In this document: positions 1-11,349 of the stretch, in pieces | How positions within the stretch are numbered: position 1 is the first letter of the stretch | Layout of the letters: each line of letters begins with the position of its first letter | Source: Macrolepiota albuminosa | Taxonomy: Eukaryota; Basidiomycota; Agaricomycetes; Agaricales; Agaricaceae | NCBI GenBank assembly: GCA_027475525.1 | Contig: JAMWFC010000032.1 | Coordinates: 1,240,001 to 1,304,000, forward strand | DNA: 64,000 nucleotides | Direction: 5' to 3' | The notes under the pieces: generated by a model | What the model was told of the DNA's origin: nothing | What the model saw: the letters and a program-made list of their open reading frames with translations, nothing else | The model's database searches: none | Program-made: the position numbers and the translations under genes

Positions 1-3000
1 CAAAGTCAAAGGCGAAGTCAAGGCGAAGTCAAAGCAAAGGAAGAAAAGCGTAAAGCGCAAAGCAAAGCAACCAAAAAACCCCAAACCCAAAAAAACCCAC
101 CTCCCAATTAACCAAAAACCTCGCCGAATTCAACCCAGCAAGCAACACCCCCCTCGGGTTCCAACAAAAAAACCCACCTCCCAATTAACCAAAAACCTCG
201 CCGAATTCAACCCAGCAAGCAACACCCCCCTCGGGTTCCAACTAAACTTATACTCCCCCGGCGTCCCCCTCCTGCGCTGCCCACTCCCCTCCGGCAAGCC
301 CCCACTCCCCTCCGGCAAGCCCCCACTCCACTCCGGCAATCCCCCACAAAACGAAGTAAACGCCAACACAAGCTCTCCCTTTGCTCTGACGCGCGCGAGG
401 AGCGCGAGCGCAGAGAGGTGGTCAAGGCCGGGGTCGAGCCCCATCTCGTTAAGAACCAACACGTCCGCGGCGAGCGCGCGCGTGTGTAGCGCGCGCAGCG
501 CGGGGGTGGTGTATGATGCGGTTATTAGGTGTTTGTAAAAGGTGAGGCAGTGTGTGGCGAGTGTGGAGTGGTACGAGGCTGGGAGGAGGCTGTGGAGATG
601 CGAGGCGAGGCGAAGGGGAGGGAAGCGAAGGGAGGGAGGGAAGCGAAGGGAGGGAAGGAGGGAAGGTGAGTTGGGAGAAGGGGAGACGAACGACGGAACG
701 GACGGACGAACCTGATTACGACGTCACATTCGTGTATGAGGCCCGCGACAGCGCTCGTAGGCCCGTCTTCGTCAACGTCAACGAGCTTAGTCTGGATATT
801 CGGATACTCTCGCTGGAGCGCGTCGAGCTCTGCTCTCTGGTTCCCCGCTTCAAAACGAAAACCAAAAACCCAAAACCGAAAACCAAAAACGAAAACCCAA
901 AATAAAAGTAAACCCAAAATCAACCGAGAACGCAAAGAAAAAAAGGGAAGACGAGAGACGCACCGACGACAAGCAGGACGTCCTGGCGCTGCGCGATAAC
1001 CTCCACCGCAGGCCGCGCGACCATACCGCTCCCAAACAACACGACGCGCTTCTTCCTCCCCCCTCCCCCTCCTCCTGCGCTCTTCTTGCTCTCCTTGCTC
1101 CCGCTTACCACCTGCTCGACCTCAGCAGCCCCAGCCCCCGAATCAACCTCAGCAGCCCCAGCCCCAGCCCCAGCCCCCGAACCCGAACCCGCACCCGCCT
1201 CTGCGCCGGTGCCAGTGCCGATGCCAGTGCCAGTGCCAAAGCCCGCCCAGAACTTGTCCACACCCTCGCGCAGCGCCACATACCGCCCGACAAGCGCCCC
1301 ACCACGCGCGATCGTCGCGCGCTCCAACGCATCTCGGTACACCGCGCTCGAGCTCTCCTCCGCGTGCCCGTGCCCTTGCCCGTTGGTGTGGGCGTGAATG
1401 TTGGTGTGGCCGTGGGTGTTGGTGTTGGTGTCGGCGTTGGTGTGGGTGTGGCCGTGGCTGTCGGTGTTGGTGTGGCCGTGGGTGTCGGTGTTGGCGTTGG
1501 CGTTGAAGGCAGGGAGGTACCCAGAGAGGACGCTCCACAAGTACGGCGTCACCTGTTCCTCGAAATGCACAGACGCGCGTTGAAGGCAGGGAGGTACCCA
1601 GAGAGGACGCTCCACAAGTACGGCGTCACCTGTTCCTCGAAATGCACAGACGCGTCGAGCGGGAGTGTCGTGGGTAGTATATCCACCGCCATAACCTGCA
1701 CCTCCTCTCCCTCTCCCTCTCCCTCTCCCCCTCCCCCCGTGCGGATCTTGTATTCACCCCCACCCCCAACGCGGATCTTGTAAAAAGGCGCCGAGAGCGT
1801 CGTAGAGCGCTCGAGGAACTCAAGACCGCCATGCACGTCGCAGGAGATATCCCCGACGTTGGTGAAACGCAATCCGGCCGCTGCGCCTGGCACACCCCGT
1901 GCGCGCGCGAGCGCGTGTGTGCTTCTGAGGGAAGCGGTTGTCATTAGTCGGGGGTAGGGATGGGTCCACCCCGTTGCGTTTAGTAGGAGCGTGAGGTATG
2001 GTGCGATCTGTCGGGGTGTGGTTAGTTGTTAGTTGTTAGTTATTAGTTAGAAGGAAGGAATAGGAATGGAGGAAGGAAGGGAGGGAGGGAGAGGGGCGTA
2101 CGGTTGTGGAGAAGGTGGAGTGGTAGGACGAGGGGTTGGCGTAGTAGTGTCCACGGTTGTATGTCCCGCCATCGTCTCGCGCGAGGTAGTCTTGTGGGAG
2201 TGCATGGGCGAGGTATATCTGTGGGGGGGTTGGTTAGTGGTGTTTGTATGGGATGGGACCATCATGAGAGATGCGGACCTTGTTCAGGGGTGTAGTGGGG
2301 TCCGTGACGAGTGCGTGGAGATCGGGGATCGAGACTCGTTTGAGCGGGAGTTCAGAGAGGATGTCGAGGCATCCGCGCGCGACGTTTCCGTTCCTGCGTG
2401 CGTAAGTGGTCAGCCGTGTCGCCCAGAGGATGTGTGTGGCTTTTTACCCGGTGAGGCCGATGACAAGGGGGCCGAGGGCGGCGGGGACACCGTGTTGGGC
2501 GATTTGCTCGCCGATTGCGCGGAGGGCGGCGCGGATGCTTTGGAGCGTGCGGTGCGTGTGCGGACGTGGTGTCGCCTGTGTGTGTGTCAGCTCGTGGATG
2601 GAAGTCAAAGGGGCAGACGAACGAGGAAGGGCGTGGCGATGCCTTTCTCGAGATGCGATTGTGCCATTGATGCCAGCGACTCGAGCACCCCCGCGACTGT
2701 CCCGCAAAAAAAGTCAGAACTACATGGATAGAAAGAGACAGAAGCGTGAGCGTACATCCAGCGAACCAGCCAAACCCGACAGTGCGCTTGCCGTGCTCGT
2801 CAGTCAGGAGCTCGTAGTCGATGAGCCGCGGGCGCAGCGCAGCGCCGGGCGTGCCGTTGGGGACGACGAACTTTGCGAGCAACGGCGTGTTGTACGGCTG
2901 TCCTTTGGCGGTATGCGAGAACATGAGATGCGTGCGCGGGGCCGCGGCGTGGCCTTGCCTATGCCAGTACGAGCCAGGGGGCGGGGGGACGCCGCTCGTG

Positions 3001-3316
3001 AGCACCTGGTCCAGCGGCGGCTCCTTGATGCCAAGGACGACGTGCGCATTCGCGAGCGTGTGCACGAGCGTGGCGCCCGCGGCGGTGTACTCGTCGTCGC
3101 GGAACACGCGTCGGTCGCAGGGCTCGATCTCGACGGCCACCCCGCGCTCGACGAGCTCGGCGACGCCTTTGGGCGTCAAAGGCGCGCGTCGTTCCCAGAT
3201 CCTTCGCGGGTCCTCGCGTCTGCATCCACGCCGTCAGCACAAACACGCACAGGTGTGGTGGGGGCTTACCGGATACCGACAGTCACAGCCGACGACAGCG
3301 AGCGGCGCAGTAGCAT
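1..3316 (-). CDS. Bifunctional lysine-ketoglutarate reductase / saccharopine dehydrogenase (alpha-aminoadipic semialdehyde synthase), 3' end outside window
   Basis: Predicted mitochondrial enzyme of lysine breakdown: the N-terminal half makes saccharopine from lysine and 2-oxoglutarate, the C-terminal half splits it. The chosen ATG is at 3314-3316; exon 1 encodes MLLRRSLSSAVTVGIR, a basic presequence-like start, and splices at GTAAGC into REDPRRIWERRAPLTPKG, the conserved start of the AlaDH/PNT-like LKR domain. Further recognisable blocks are LIDYELL, FGWFAG and AGVLES (about 2700-2800), LVIGLTG (about 2450), NRGHYY (about 2170) and GDISCDVHGG (about 1840). The SDH domain follows: a Rossmann VVLFGSGMVARP near 1030, then GLDPGLDHLSAL and FTSFCGG (about 360-450). 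A histidine-rich linker encoded by GT-rich microsatellite lies between the domains. Two 77-bp tandem duplications fall inside the gene, and the one at 1500 shifts the frame. Collapsing it restores the frame, so the break is probably an assembly error. Fused LKR/SDH is the catabolic architecture known from animals and plants. Confidence 0.85.
88..242. repeat. Perfect 77-bp tandem duplication (1)
   Basis: Bases 88-165 are repeated exactly at 165-242 (period 77, no mismatch). The unit spans the end of an SDH-domain exon and its GT splice donor. It shares its exact period with three other duplications in this window, which suggests an unmerged assembly overlap. Confidence 0.95.
1500..1654. repeat. 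Perfect 77-bp tandem duplication (2), frameshifting
   Basis: Bases 1500-1577 are repeated exactly at 1577-1654 (period 77). On the minus strand the block encodes HFEEQVTPYLWSVLSGY twice in different frames. 77 is not a multiple of three, so the second copy shifts the LKR/SDH frame. With one copy removed, the upstream frame runs directly into the His-rich linker and the SDH domain. Confidence 0.95.
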
Positions 3317-3524
3317 GTCCGTTCTCTCTCTGCCCCATTCTGCCAGTTCCGCCCCAGCTTTAAAGTATTCCGGGAGATCCGCCCGTCCCTCGGAACTCCA
3401 GCCTTATCATTATCATTATTGCCACCCTCGCTCCTTTTCGGGGAAAAGGTGATCCTTTCGGGGAAAAAGAGATGTCATTGGTAAATTGCCCGTCACTTTG
3501 CATTCAACTCGGGGGGATTCAGAA

Positions 3525-5100
3525 CGTACGGTAGTGGAGATAAGATTTAGTCGACATCATTGATCCTGCCAGTGAGTCAATCAATGATGCTGCCACTTCA
3601 CCCTCGCTCATCACGAGATCGCATCCAACCATTAAAAAATTCACGACAAATTGAAGGTCTAGCACCTAGTAGCACCGATTCACGAAAAAGAAAAAGTCTT
3701 CTACGTCCCCCGCGTCACTTTTGCGGTCCATTCCAAGTCACAGCTGCCCAGATCCAGATCCAGATCGAAATTGGGTTGGTTGCAAGGGACGGACCCACCC
3801 ACAGAACCCCAGCGAGATAAAAACCCACGACATAAACTCTATCAAAACCAGTGCTTCCCTTGTCCGTTCTTTAGCAGTAAGGTTCGTTGCTTTTTGACGA
3901 TCGCCGTCTTCGATGTATGTGTAGGGTTGCTAAAGAATATTTATATTTTATTGTAGAGAAAAGATAACTATTCGGGAGATACTGCGAGGAGGATAAGGGG
4001 CTAAACTTGATAAATAACATACTCTTTAGATGAAGGAGACCATCTTAAATCCATTCCTCCATCGAGCAAGCCACAGTCTCCTCAACCCTCAACCCTCAAC
4101 CCTCAATGCCAACTTGCTTTCAACCGAGTGGTTAGACGAATGGTTGAATAAAAATAAATAAACCAACAACGGAAAGGGAAAGGAGTTGTGAGCGAGGATC
4201 AATCATCAATCCCTGATTTTTCCAAAACTCGATCGTGCTGCCATTTTTCACAGACTGCCTTGGGGGTACCCGCTCATACCGCCACAGGGGTTCAATGGCA
4301 TCGAGCATCGAGCAACGAGTAAGGCAAGTATATGCCAGAGATAACGGCATGTGTATGTTGTATTATACAAATCATACATATAGCACACAAGTTCAGTTAG
4401 ATAGAAAGAACATGAAGGGGGTAGCGAGAAACAATGTCCAAGGCAGGATCCAAAGTCGAATAGAACCGTGAGAGTAATGGATCCCAACAACAGACCGGGA
4501 CGACCGTGAAACAAAGAAAGAGAACTACATAATCCAACCTAGGGAAGATAGCGACTGAGCAATGTAAGATAGGATCAATGGGAGACTCTCGATAATGTCA
4601 CTAGCTGCTTGTAGTAACGTACGGCAGTCGAGATAAGATTTTGTCGACATCATTGATCCTGCCAGTGAGTCAATCAATGATGCTGCCACTTTACCCTCGC
4701 TCATCACAAGGTCCTTACTCTCTCAAGGGCTGCATCATGCAAAGTTGGCATCCAACCACGACAATTGAGGACTAGCACAAGGACTGGCACCGATTCACGA
4801 AAAAGAAAAAGTCTTCTACGTCCCCCGCGTCACTTTTGCTGTCCATCCCAAGTCACAAACCCAGATCCACCAGATCGAAATAGGGTTGGTTGCAAGGGAC
4901 GGACCCGCACACAGAACCAACACACGATGCCTGTCTCCCTGCCTGCCTTGACATAACATAAAACCAGTGCTTCCCTTGTCCGTTCTTTAGCAGCAAGTTC
5001 GTTGCTTTTTGACGATCTCCGTCTTCGATGTATATGTAGGGTTGCTAAAGAATATTTATATTTTATTGCAGAGAAAAGATAACTATTCGGGATATACTGC
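3525..5100. repeat. Two copies of a non-coding repeat block (about 3525-3990 and 4615-5100)
   Basis: Both blocks contain a segment beginning GATAAGATTT near a GTCGACATCATTGATCCTG motif, then ACGAAAAAGAAAAAGTCTTC, and end with a GTAGGGTTGCTAAAGAATAT stretch, in the same order and with high identity. The first part recurs a third time at about 17,500-17,640. No convincing ORF is present. The spacer 3990-4615 holds a short CAACCCTC triplet repeat near 4080 and nothing else recognisable. Confidence 0.8.
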
Positions 5101-5540
5101 GAAATAAAAGTATCTAAGAGAAAAATTCAAAGAAAGAGATTAAATTCTTTCAAGCCTAGTTTTATGAGAAATATAATTTCTATATCTTTGGGCAACATAG
5201 CAAGAACAATTATAAACATTTCCAGTGTGTTTACACTGGCAAAAAGATGGTAAAAAAATGTGATTTTATGATAGGAAACAGTCAGAAAATAGGTGAAGTT
5301 TTTCTTAACTTTTACACTGAGAAAATGCTTACATATTTCTCAAGGAAACATGTCATGGAAGTTGCATAACATGTTTCTTTTTTAATTTTTCCAAAGGAAA
5401 CAGCTTCTGCTGCCAGCAGTGACATAACACCCACATGCACCTTTGTTTGCTTAATAGGTCTGCCGAGGCTCGTCTTTACGGACTAATCCTTAGCTATGTA
5501 TATTACTTAGCGTAGGTAGATATCATAATTGTAACATTGT
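5101..5540. other. AT-rich stretch without a recognisable gene
   Basis: The DNA between the repeat block and the F-box duplication is AT-rich and stop-rich in all frames. I see no RNA gene or element terminus in it. Confidence 0.5.
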
Positions 5541-7520
5541 AACACGACATTGTTCTAAGCCTCAGGCTGAAACGTCCCGGCAGAGCCAGGATGGTGCATG
5601 ATACACCTTGTGTGAATGGAAACCACCCCGTTAAACTATAATATGTTACGTTTTCTTATACTGTGTTTGCATCATTTTCATCACGGTCTACCGTGGTATA
5701 TCTCTGGTGATATATCCATATCTAGCTATCTACCTCCTCAAAATATGATGGAAACCACCTTGGAAAACAATCTGAACACGGAGGCCAATCCGAAGCATAA
5801 CCTGGGTTATGGTTCCACGTCGAGCCAAGAAATACCAAGCTCGGAGTGCTAGCAGGTACTGCCATACCCTTCTCCACTAACCGCGGCAGTTTCTCCTCTA
5901 ATACAGATGACCATTTCTCCTTCTGAGCGAGCCTTGGGTGCCAAACAACGCGAGGCAATACTTCTTTCTTACCATGATCACCTCCTTGCGCAAAAATATG
6001 GTCAATGTTGGACCATTCTTCCTTTGTCATGACATCCTCATGCACAGATAGGCCTAACTGTGATATGGACGGCAAAGTAGCGAGAGCTTGTGCAAGCCAT
6101 CCGCCAACAATTCCATCGGCACTAATGCACACGACCTGCAGGTGTTTCAAGGATTTGAAGTCAAGAGAGGGGGCTGAAGCCCTAAAGTCGAGGTGAACCT
6201 TTTCAAGCAGTGGACAGATATCAAGCATGTCCTGTATCCCATCAGTTTCGGTCACATGCGATATGTGGCACACACGGAGGCGGGCAAAAGACAAATGCAA
6301 AAGCAATGTCATTTTCAGGCCCTCTGACAGAGATAAAATCGTCAAGGCCTCCAAGAATCCTTCGTCCTGGAATAACTGAAGACGAGACTCCGTTGGTACT
6401 TTGATATCTCGAGAAAGGTTTGAGAAGGAGCTTGAGCGGGAAATTTGAAGGTGGCAAAGATGAGTTAATCGAGCCAGAAACTGCACTGAAAAGTACACCA
6501 TGCAGCTGAGAGAAAGATACTGGCATGTAGGGAGGCAGATGATGCGTGCGATGGAATCCTTGATTTGGATATCTAAATCCTCCCATGTCCTTTCATCATC
6601 GTCCGAGTCATAGAACGGGTCATGAATCGGCCCCATGGATAATTCCAATGACACTCCACGCACATTGTTTAGTTGGCATAAGATATCGCAGATCTCATCC
6701 ACAGGACATAAACCCAAGGCAAGTTCAAGGTGTAGCACGAAGTCTGGAAGAGCAGGGTTACTCATGAACGCCTGATTGGGGAGATATGGACTGCACAGGT
6801 CAAGAGTGACAGATCGAAAAAGGTGTCGTTGAGAGTGGGTTCGAATGGAGGAGGAGACAAGGCTGCATGCTTTCAGCGCCGCTTCGTCCGTATCCAGGAA
6901 ATCAATAATTTCCAGGATGATTTCCTGAGGGATCATTGCGTGGCAGGAATAAAACATAACCTGCAATCGACCCTTGCAAAAGCTGGGTCACGTGCCTGTT
7001 ACAGGGGTCGATTGCAGGTAATGTTCATGCTGGTCACGCAAATAAGGATGAACAGAGAGAAAGGTGGGAGGAATACGAGTCACGATGGAAAAGAGATAAG
7101 GTTGAGGATTAGGGCAGCCGGCCGCAGCATGGTGCTGCAGCCCGGAAAAATAAATTTGCTCTCGTCCGAAGCGAACGAGAGCTCCTAGGTAGTACAGATT
7201 ATAAATATATGTCGTGTATGATGTAAAATATCAAGGGACAGTCGAAAAGCAACGAGGAAACTATAATACACGAGTAAAATCTAGGAATTTTCTCGGGGTG
7301 AGATGGCTGTGCATAGCTATAGTCTACAGCCCTGCTGACTATATTGTAGAGAGGGAGCAGCACAGAACAGGAAGAGAAACTCTCCACCCTACTATCCCCG
7401 GCAGCTCTCAATTAAATAACTGTTAGTTTCAACAAGGAGAGAAATCTGCACATTATCTGGTTAGAGCACTTGAGATGTTCGAACGACAGAGATCGTTACT
7501 ACTACCGAAAAGAGTGCAAC
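5541..7520. repeat. Segmental duplication copy 1 containing an F-box gene (partner 18,043-19,990)
   Basis: The segment starting AACACGACATTGTTCTAAGC and ending AGAGTGCAAC recurs at 18,043-19,990 with only scattered substitutions and small indels. The duplicated unit covers the F-box gene and about 550 bp of its upstream flank. Its right edge lies exactly against the 3' LTR of the chromovirus at 7521. Confidence 0.9.
5722..6936 (-). CDS. F-box/LRR-like protein, copy 1
   Basis: Single-exon gene of about 404 residues. The chosen ATG (6936) gives MIPQEIILEIIDFL, the usual opening of agaricomycete F-box proteins; in-frame codons upstream add an unlike extension. Residues 1-45 form the F-box-like helix set (ALKACSLVSSSIRTHSQRHL, then LFRSVTL). 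The rest is a leucine-rich, poorly conserved substrate-recognition region with no recognisable catalytic motif. Such proteins usually act as SCF ubiquitin-ligase adaptors; the target cannot be predicted. A paralogue of near-identical sequence lies at 18,224-19,438, so the duplication is recent, and both copies remain open. Confidence 0.8.
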   Translation of the reverse strand: MIPQEIILEIIDFLDTDEAALKACSLVSSSIRTHSQRHLFRSVTLDLCSPYLPNQAFMSNPALPDFVLHLELALGLCPVDEICDILCQLNNVRGVSLELSMGPIHDPFYDSDDDERTWEDLDIQIKDSIARIICLPTCQYLSLSCMVYFSVQFLARLTHLCHLQISRSSSFSNLSRDIKVPTESRLQLFQDEGFLEALTILSLSEGLKMTLLLHLSFARLRVCHISHVTETDGIQDMLDICPLLEKVHLDFRASAPSLDFKSLKHLQVVCISADGIVGGWLAQALATLPSISQLGLSVHEDVMTKEEWSNIDHIFAQGGDHGKKEVLPRVVWHPRLAQKEKWSSVLEEKLPRLVEKGMAVPASTPSLVFLGSTWNHNPGYASDWPPCSDCFPRWFPSYFEEVDS

Positions 7521-7734
7521 TGTAGGACGGAGTCCTCACTTAAGCAGAACAACACGGCCAGACGATAAAACCCCGCTATATTGTCCTAGCGGTGAGCAAC
7601 GTACGTACGTAGTAAGACGAGATAATATGAGTGTTTCGGAAGAAGATGAGTTCCCCTCCGCCCTAACGCGGATGTAAATGTAAATGGCAAGTAAACTGGT
7701 ACAAATACTTAGGTGTCATAATCCTAGGATTACA
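7521..7734 (-). repeat. 3' LTR of the chromovirus
   Basis: On the minus strand it begins TGTAATCC just after a purine-rich tract and ends CCTACA, giving TG...CA ends with a short TGTA/TACA inverted repeat. It is about 214 bp long. No 5' LTR is seen in the window. Confidence 0.75.
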
Positions 7735-7839
7735 CCCCTCCCCATCCAGAAAAAAAAAATGTCGACAAAATGAAACGGAAAAGTAAGCTGTTAGTATTAA
7801 AAAAATAAACTGCTCACGCGGGTGCGTCAAAAACCCATT

Positions 7840-8181
7840 GGGAAAAGCTACCGGCGGCAGGGACATGACGAAAAAGAACTGAAATCAAATTGATCCTTTC
7901 CCTTCCCCTGCCAACCAGACATCGAGAGCTTGATTGTTCGACAGTTCTTGTCCCGGTTTCCATTCGTCGTGTTCGGGGCCATAACCTCGGAACCTCACAA
8001 GATATTGCCAGGGAAAAGCTACCGGCGGCAGGGACATGACGAAAAAGAACTGAAATAAAATTGATCCTTTCCCTTCCCCTGCCAACCAGACATCGAGAGC
8101 TTGATTGTTCGACAGTTCTTGTCCCGGTTTCCATTCGTCGTGTTCAGGGCCATAACCTCGGAACCTCACAAGATATTGCCA
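7840..8181 (-). repeat. 171-bp in-frame tandem duplication of the chromodomain
   Basis: Unit 7840-8010 repeats at 8011-8181 with at least two mismatches. The period of 171 bp equals 57 codons, so the frame is kept and the protein carries two copies of WQYLVRFRGYGPEHDEWKPG. The mismatches argue for a genuine old duplication, unlike the perfect 77-bp repeats. Confidence 0.9.
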
Positions 8182-10027
8182 TCCTTTCCCCCGCCTTCGT
8201 GCATCCACAATCTTTTCGACGTAATGCTCTTCGAGGCCCATGTCAGGTGCAAAAACAGGGCCAGGCTCGTCGAATTCACGAGACGGAAACAATCTAGCGT
8301 CGTTTTCGTTGAAAAACATCAGTTTCGACGTATGATACTGGCCATACGATTCAGGCGCATTCGGGCAAAACACTGTTACATTTGAGGATTCTCGATGGAC
8401 TGCCGTGACTATAAACAGTCCGTTGTATCGAGGCATTAGCTTTGCTACTCGCTTATGCCCTTTTCTTTTGAACATTTGCTGCGTGTCCTTTGTGCAAACA
8501 AGCACCTTGTCTCCTACTTTAAAGTCACAGTCGTCCTTGCGCGTCTTGTTTGCCTGCACCGCCTGCTGTATCTTCGCCTGCAACATATTGTCTTGCACCG
8601 TTGCGGTGTCCAATGTAAGTCTCTCAATGACCTTTCTTGCGACGTCTTCCTCAGGCTCCAAAACTTCTGTCGCAGGCAGCAAAGGGGGCACCACCCTGGG
8701 ACTGCGACCCATCCGCAATTGAAAAGGCAAAAAACCGGTCAATTTATTAATCGTGTTCATGATATCAAAACAGACTTGACGCAAGGCTCTCACCCATCCC
8801 TTCTGACTCCGATTGACATGAAAGCGTAGGGCTTGGATTACTGTCTTGTTTGATCGTTCACTCACACTGTCTGTCTGAGGATGGTACGCAGTGGACATCT
8901 TCACCTTGACTCCAATGAGCTTGGTTAGATGTTTCCAGAAACGGGACACGAACAGGCGGTCACGATCACATACAATATCAGCCAGGAGGCCGTTTTCACA
9001 GTACCAATGTTCGAAAAACAATTTGGCTAACTGTGGGGCAGTGAGGTCCGTGTGAGTTGGGACAATCCGAATATCAGAATGTAGACAATCTGTAATAGTC
9101 AATATGCAATTATAACCTTCGTCTTCTGGCAAGGGGCCCACAAAATCCATTGCCACCAACTCCCCTCGACCATCTGGTATCGGCAATGGGTGCAAAGGTC
9201 CCATCGGTTTGGCGGTCGGTGACTTATACCGTTGACACTCTGGACATGCAGGTATATATCCCAACTCAAGGTCACGGCACATTCGCGGCCAATAATATGC
9301 CCAATGCAAGGCCTCATATGCCTTTTCAAAGCCAAAATGGCCCAACAAATCGTGAGCCCACCGAAATAAACGTTCATGAATGTCCCCCACACACGGTACG
9401 AGCAGGCGTGACCCGCAGAACCACAGTCTGTCACGATTTACCAAGGACGTCATACCCCTCGCTGCGGATATCAACTTTTGACACCAAGGATCTGTCATAT
9501 AGCCTTCCTTCAACTGTTTTATGAAGCTGTCATCCATGGCTATGGACAACTGAGGTGCTGTGGCACAAACTGACACATGGTCCTCAATGACATGCGACAA
9601 TGCAAACGCTGACTCAAACGGTGAATTTGTACCATGTGGGAGTATTGCCCCAATGCATTCTGAGATGAGATTCTCGTCATTCATTATGTCCATTAAGGTA
9701 TGTGCTGTCTTGACAGCATCTGTTGAGTCAGGGAGGTCGTAAGGAAGTCGAGACAGTGCGTCCGCCACCGAATTGTCTTCCCCCTTCATGTAGACCATTC
9801 TACAATCAAATTGCGACAGAAACTCCATTCAACGTGCCTGTCGTCGTGATAAGTCACGTTGTTGCTGGAAATTTAGCAACGTTTTGTGGTCAGTAAAGAC
9901 AACAAAACTGGCACCGAACAGGTCTGCACGCCATTTTTTTAATGCGCGGACAATTGCAAGAAGTTCCTTTTCATGCACTGGATAGTTAAGTTCAGCGCCT
10001 TTAAAGGTTTGACTTTCGAAGGCGACA
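7885..10027 (-). pseudogene. Gypsy pol remnant: RNase H end, integrase, chromodomain
   Basis: The reading frame starts within RNase H (TFKGAELNYPVHEKELLA, FTDHKTLLNFQQQRDLSRRQ). A TGA near 9832 stands where relatives have Trp, before MEFLSQFDC. Downstream come the integrase HHCC zinc finger (H..H in HERLFRWAHDLLGHF, CPECQRYK) and the DDE core with MDFVGPLPEDEG, CDRDRLFVS and the E in SERSNKTVIQ. A GPY-like region and a duplicated C-terminal chromodomain follow; the chromodomain would direct insertion into modified chromatin. The stop codon and missing 5' part make it non-autonomous. Confidence 0.85.
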
Positions 10028-11349
10028 GGTTGTTTTTAGAAGTCTTAGCGGGGCCGACAGTCACCACTGGTTTGGAAGAAGACAGGTCGTCGTTAACTGT
10101 TGTCTCGGAGGCGTTGACCAAAGTTAATGAACCAATACCGGTAACTACGGGTGTCACCTGCTCTCCATCCGGTGCTTCTGTATTGGGAAGAGGTGCCCCA
10201 GTAGCAGGTGCCGTATTAGAATTGGTATGATTGACCTCACGGTCACCTGCAGGGGAATCCTCGACGTTCGAAACGTCGGGCGTCACGTCCATAGGGTCTG
10301 GTTCAGGGGAATTCTCAACGTCACGATTGGAAATAACGGGCGATACGTCCATAGCGTCCTCCGACGCACGGACGTTATTTGGAGAGGAAGGTACATCGGT
10401 TAACTGGTTGAGGTTTTCGGAACCTGTGGTGTCTTCCGATGCACGGACAAGTGCATCTGTACTAGGAGACGGGTCAATACGGGAATCATCAGGTGTGACG
10501 TCCATAAGGTCCCCTAAGTCAATGGTACTGTTCAGAGAAGCGGGCGAGTTGTCAAAAAATTCAGGCCTTGTAGGTGAAGACTGCTCATAACCATCAGGCT
10601 TGTCGCCGACGGTTGGATGAGGAACATCTACGTGACCCAACGGGCTTGCCGAGCGATTAGAGGGTCCTGGTAAGGCATCCGATCCAACAGGGAACAGAGC
10701 GGGTCCAAACAACGGGCTTGCATCATCATCTTGTTCGGCTTCGTCGCTTGTTGAAGTGGTCGATGCAGCAATCAAAGGAACACGCGAAGCATCAAGCGGG
10801 CGCTTCTTAGAAGGTGAAGGGACAGATACGATTTCAATCCAAGCAGGAGCCGCTTCGTTGATTTGATCAGTTAAGGTATTCAAGGCAGACGACAGCTCGG
10901 TTAGGAGGTCACCACCCTGAGCTGCCGAGAACAACACTCTCCACAATGCTCGATCTGCCTCGACGATGATACGCAGACGTTCTAGCCCACCAACATGCCT
11001 CCAAAGCTTTAAAAGCAATCAGAGCTGCTCAAACAAAATAAAATATATATATCAATTTACCTGTAGCAGGGAGTCTTTACCGGTTAGTGTACCATATTCG
11101 CGAGGAAGAAGTAACATTAGGGGGGATACGAGTAATGCCAGATAAAGGGAGTTGTGCATAATAGTCGAGCAACCATATGAACCGGCACCGTCGATGGCAC
11201 CGCCATGCGTAGTATGGAGATATTTCAATTGGTCTTGATTGCTAGATCTGCTTTTGCTATACACAACAAAGACAATGAGCAGCCATTATAATAAGGTTGA
11301 GAAGAGAAATACTCGTCAACAATGATATCTTCGATTGCCGTGATATCGG

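Larger units (their letters stand above)
7521..10027 (-). mobile_element. 5'-truncated Ty3/gypsy chromovirus
   Basis: Read on the minus strand, the element retains the end of RNase H, integrase, chromodomain, a polypurine tract (RC of 7735-7747, GGATGGGGAGGGG) and a 3' LTR. Everything 5' of RNase H (gag, protease, most of RT) is missing. At 10,027/10,028 it abuts a truncated JmjC gene sequence that continues uninterrupted in the second copy at 34,077, so this is a deletion or rearrangement junction. Confidence 0.85.

Noticed and set aside
4080..4110. CAACCCTC triplet as telomeric repeat
   Set aside because: Only three units, with an 8-base period unlike the fungal TTAGGG telomere.
7840..8181. 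171-bp duplication as another assembly artefact
   Set aside because: The two units differ at two or more positions and the period is not 77, so it is treated as real.
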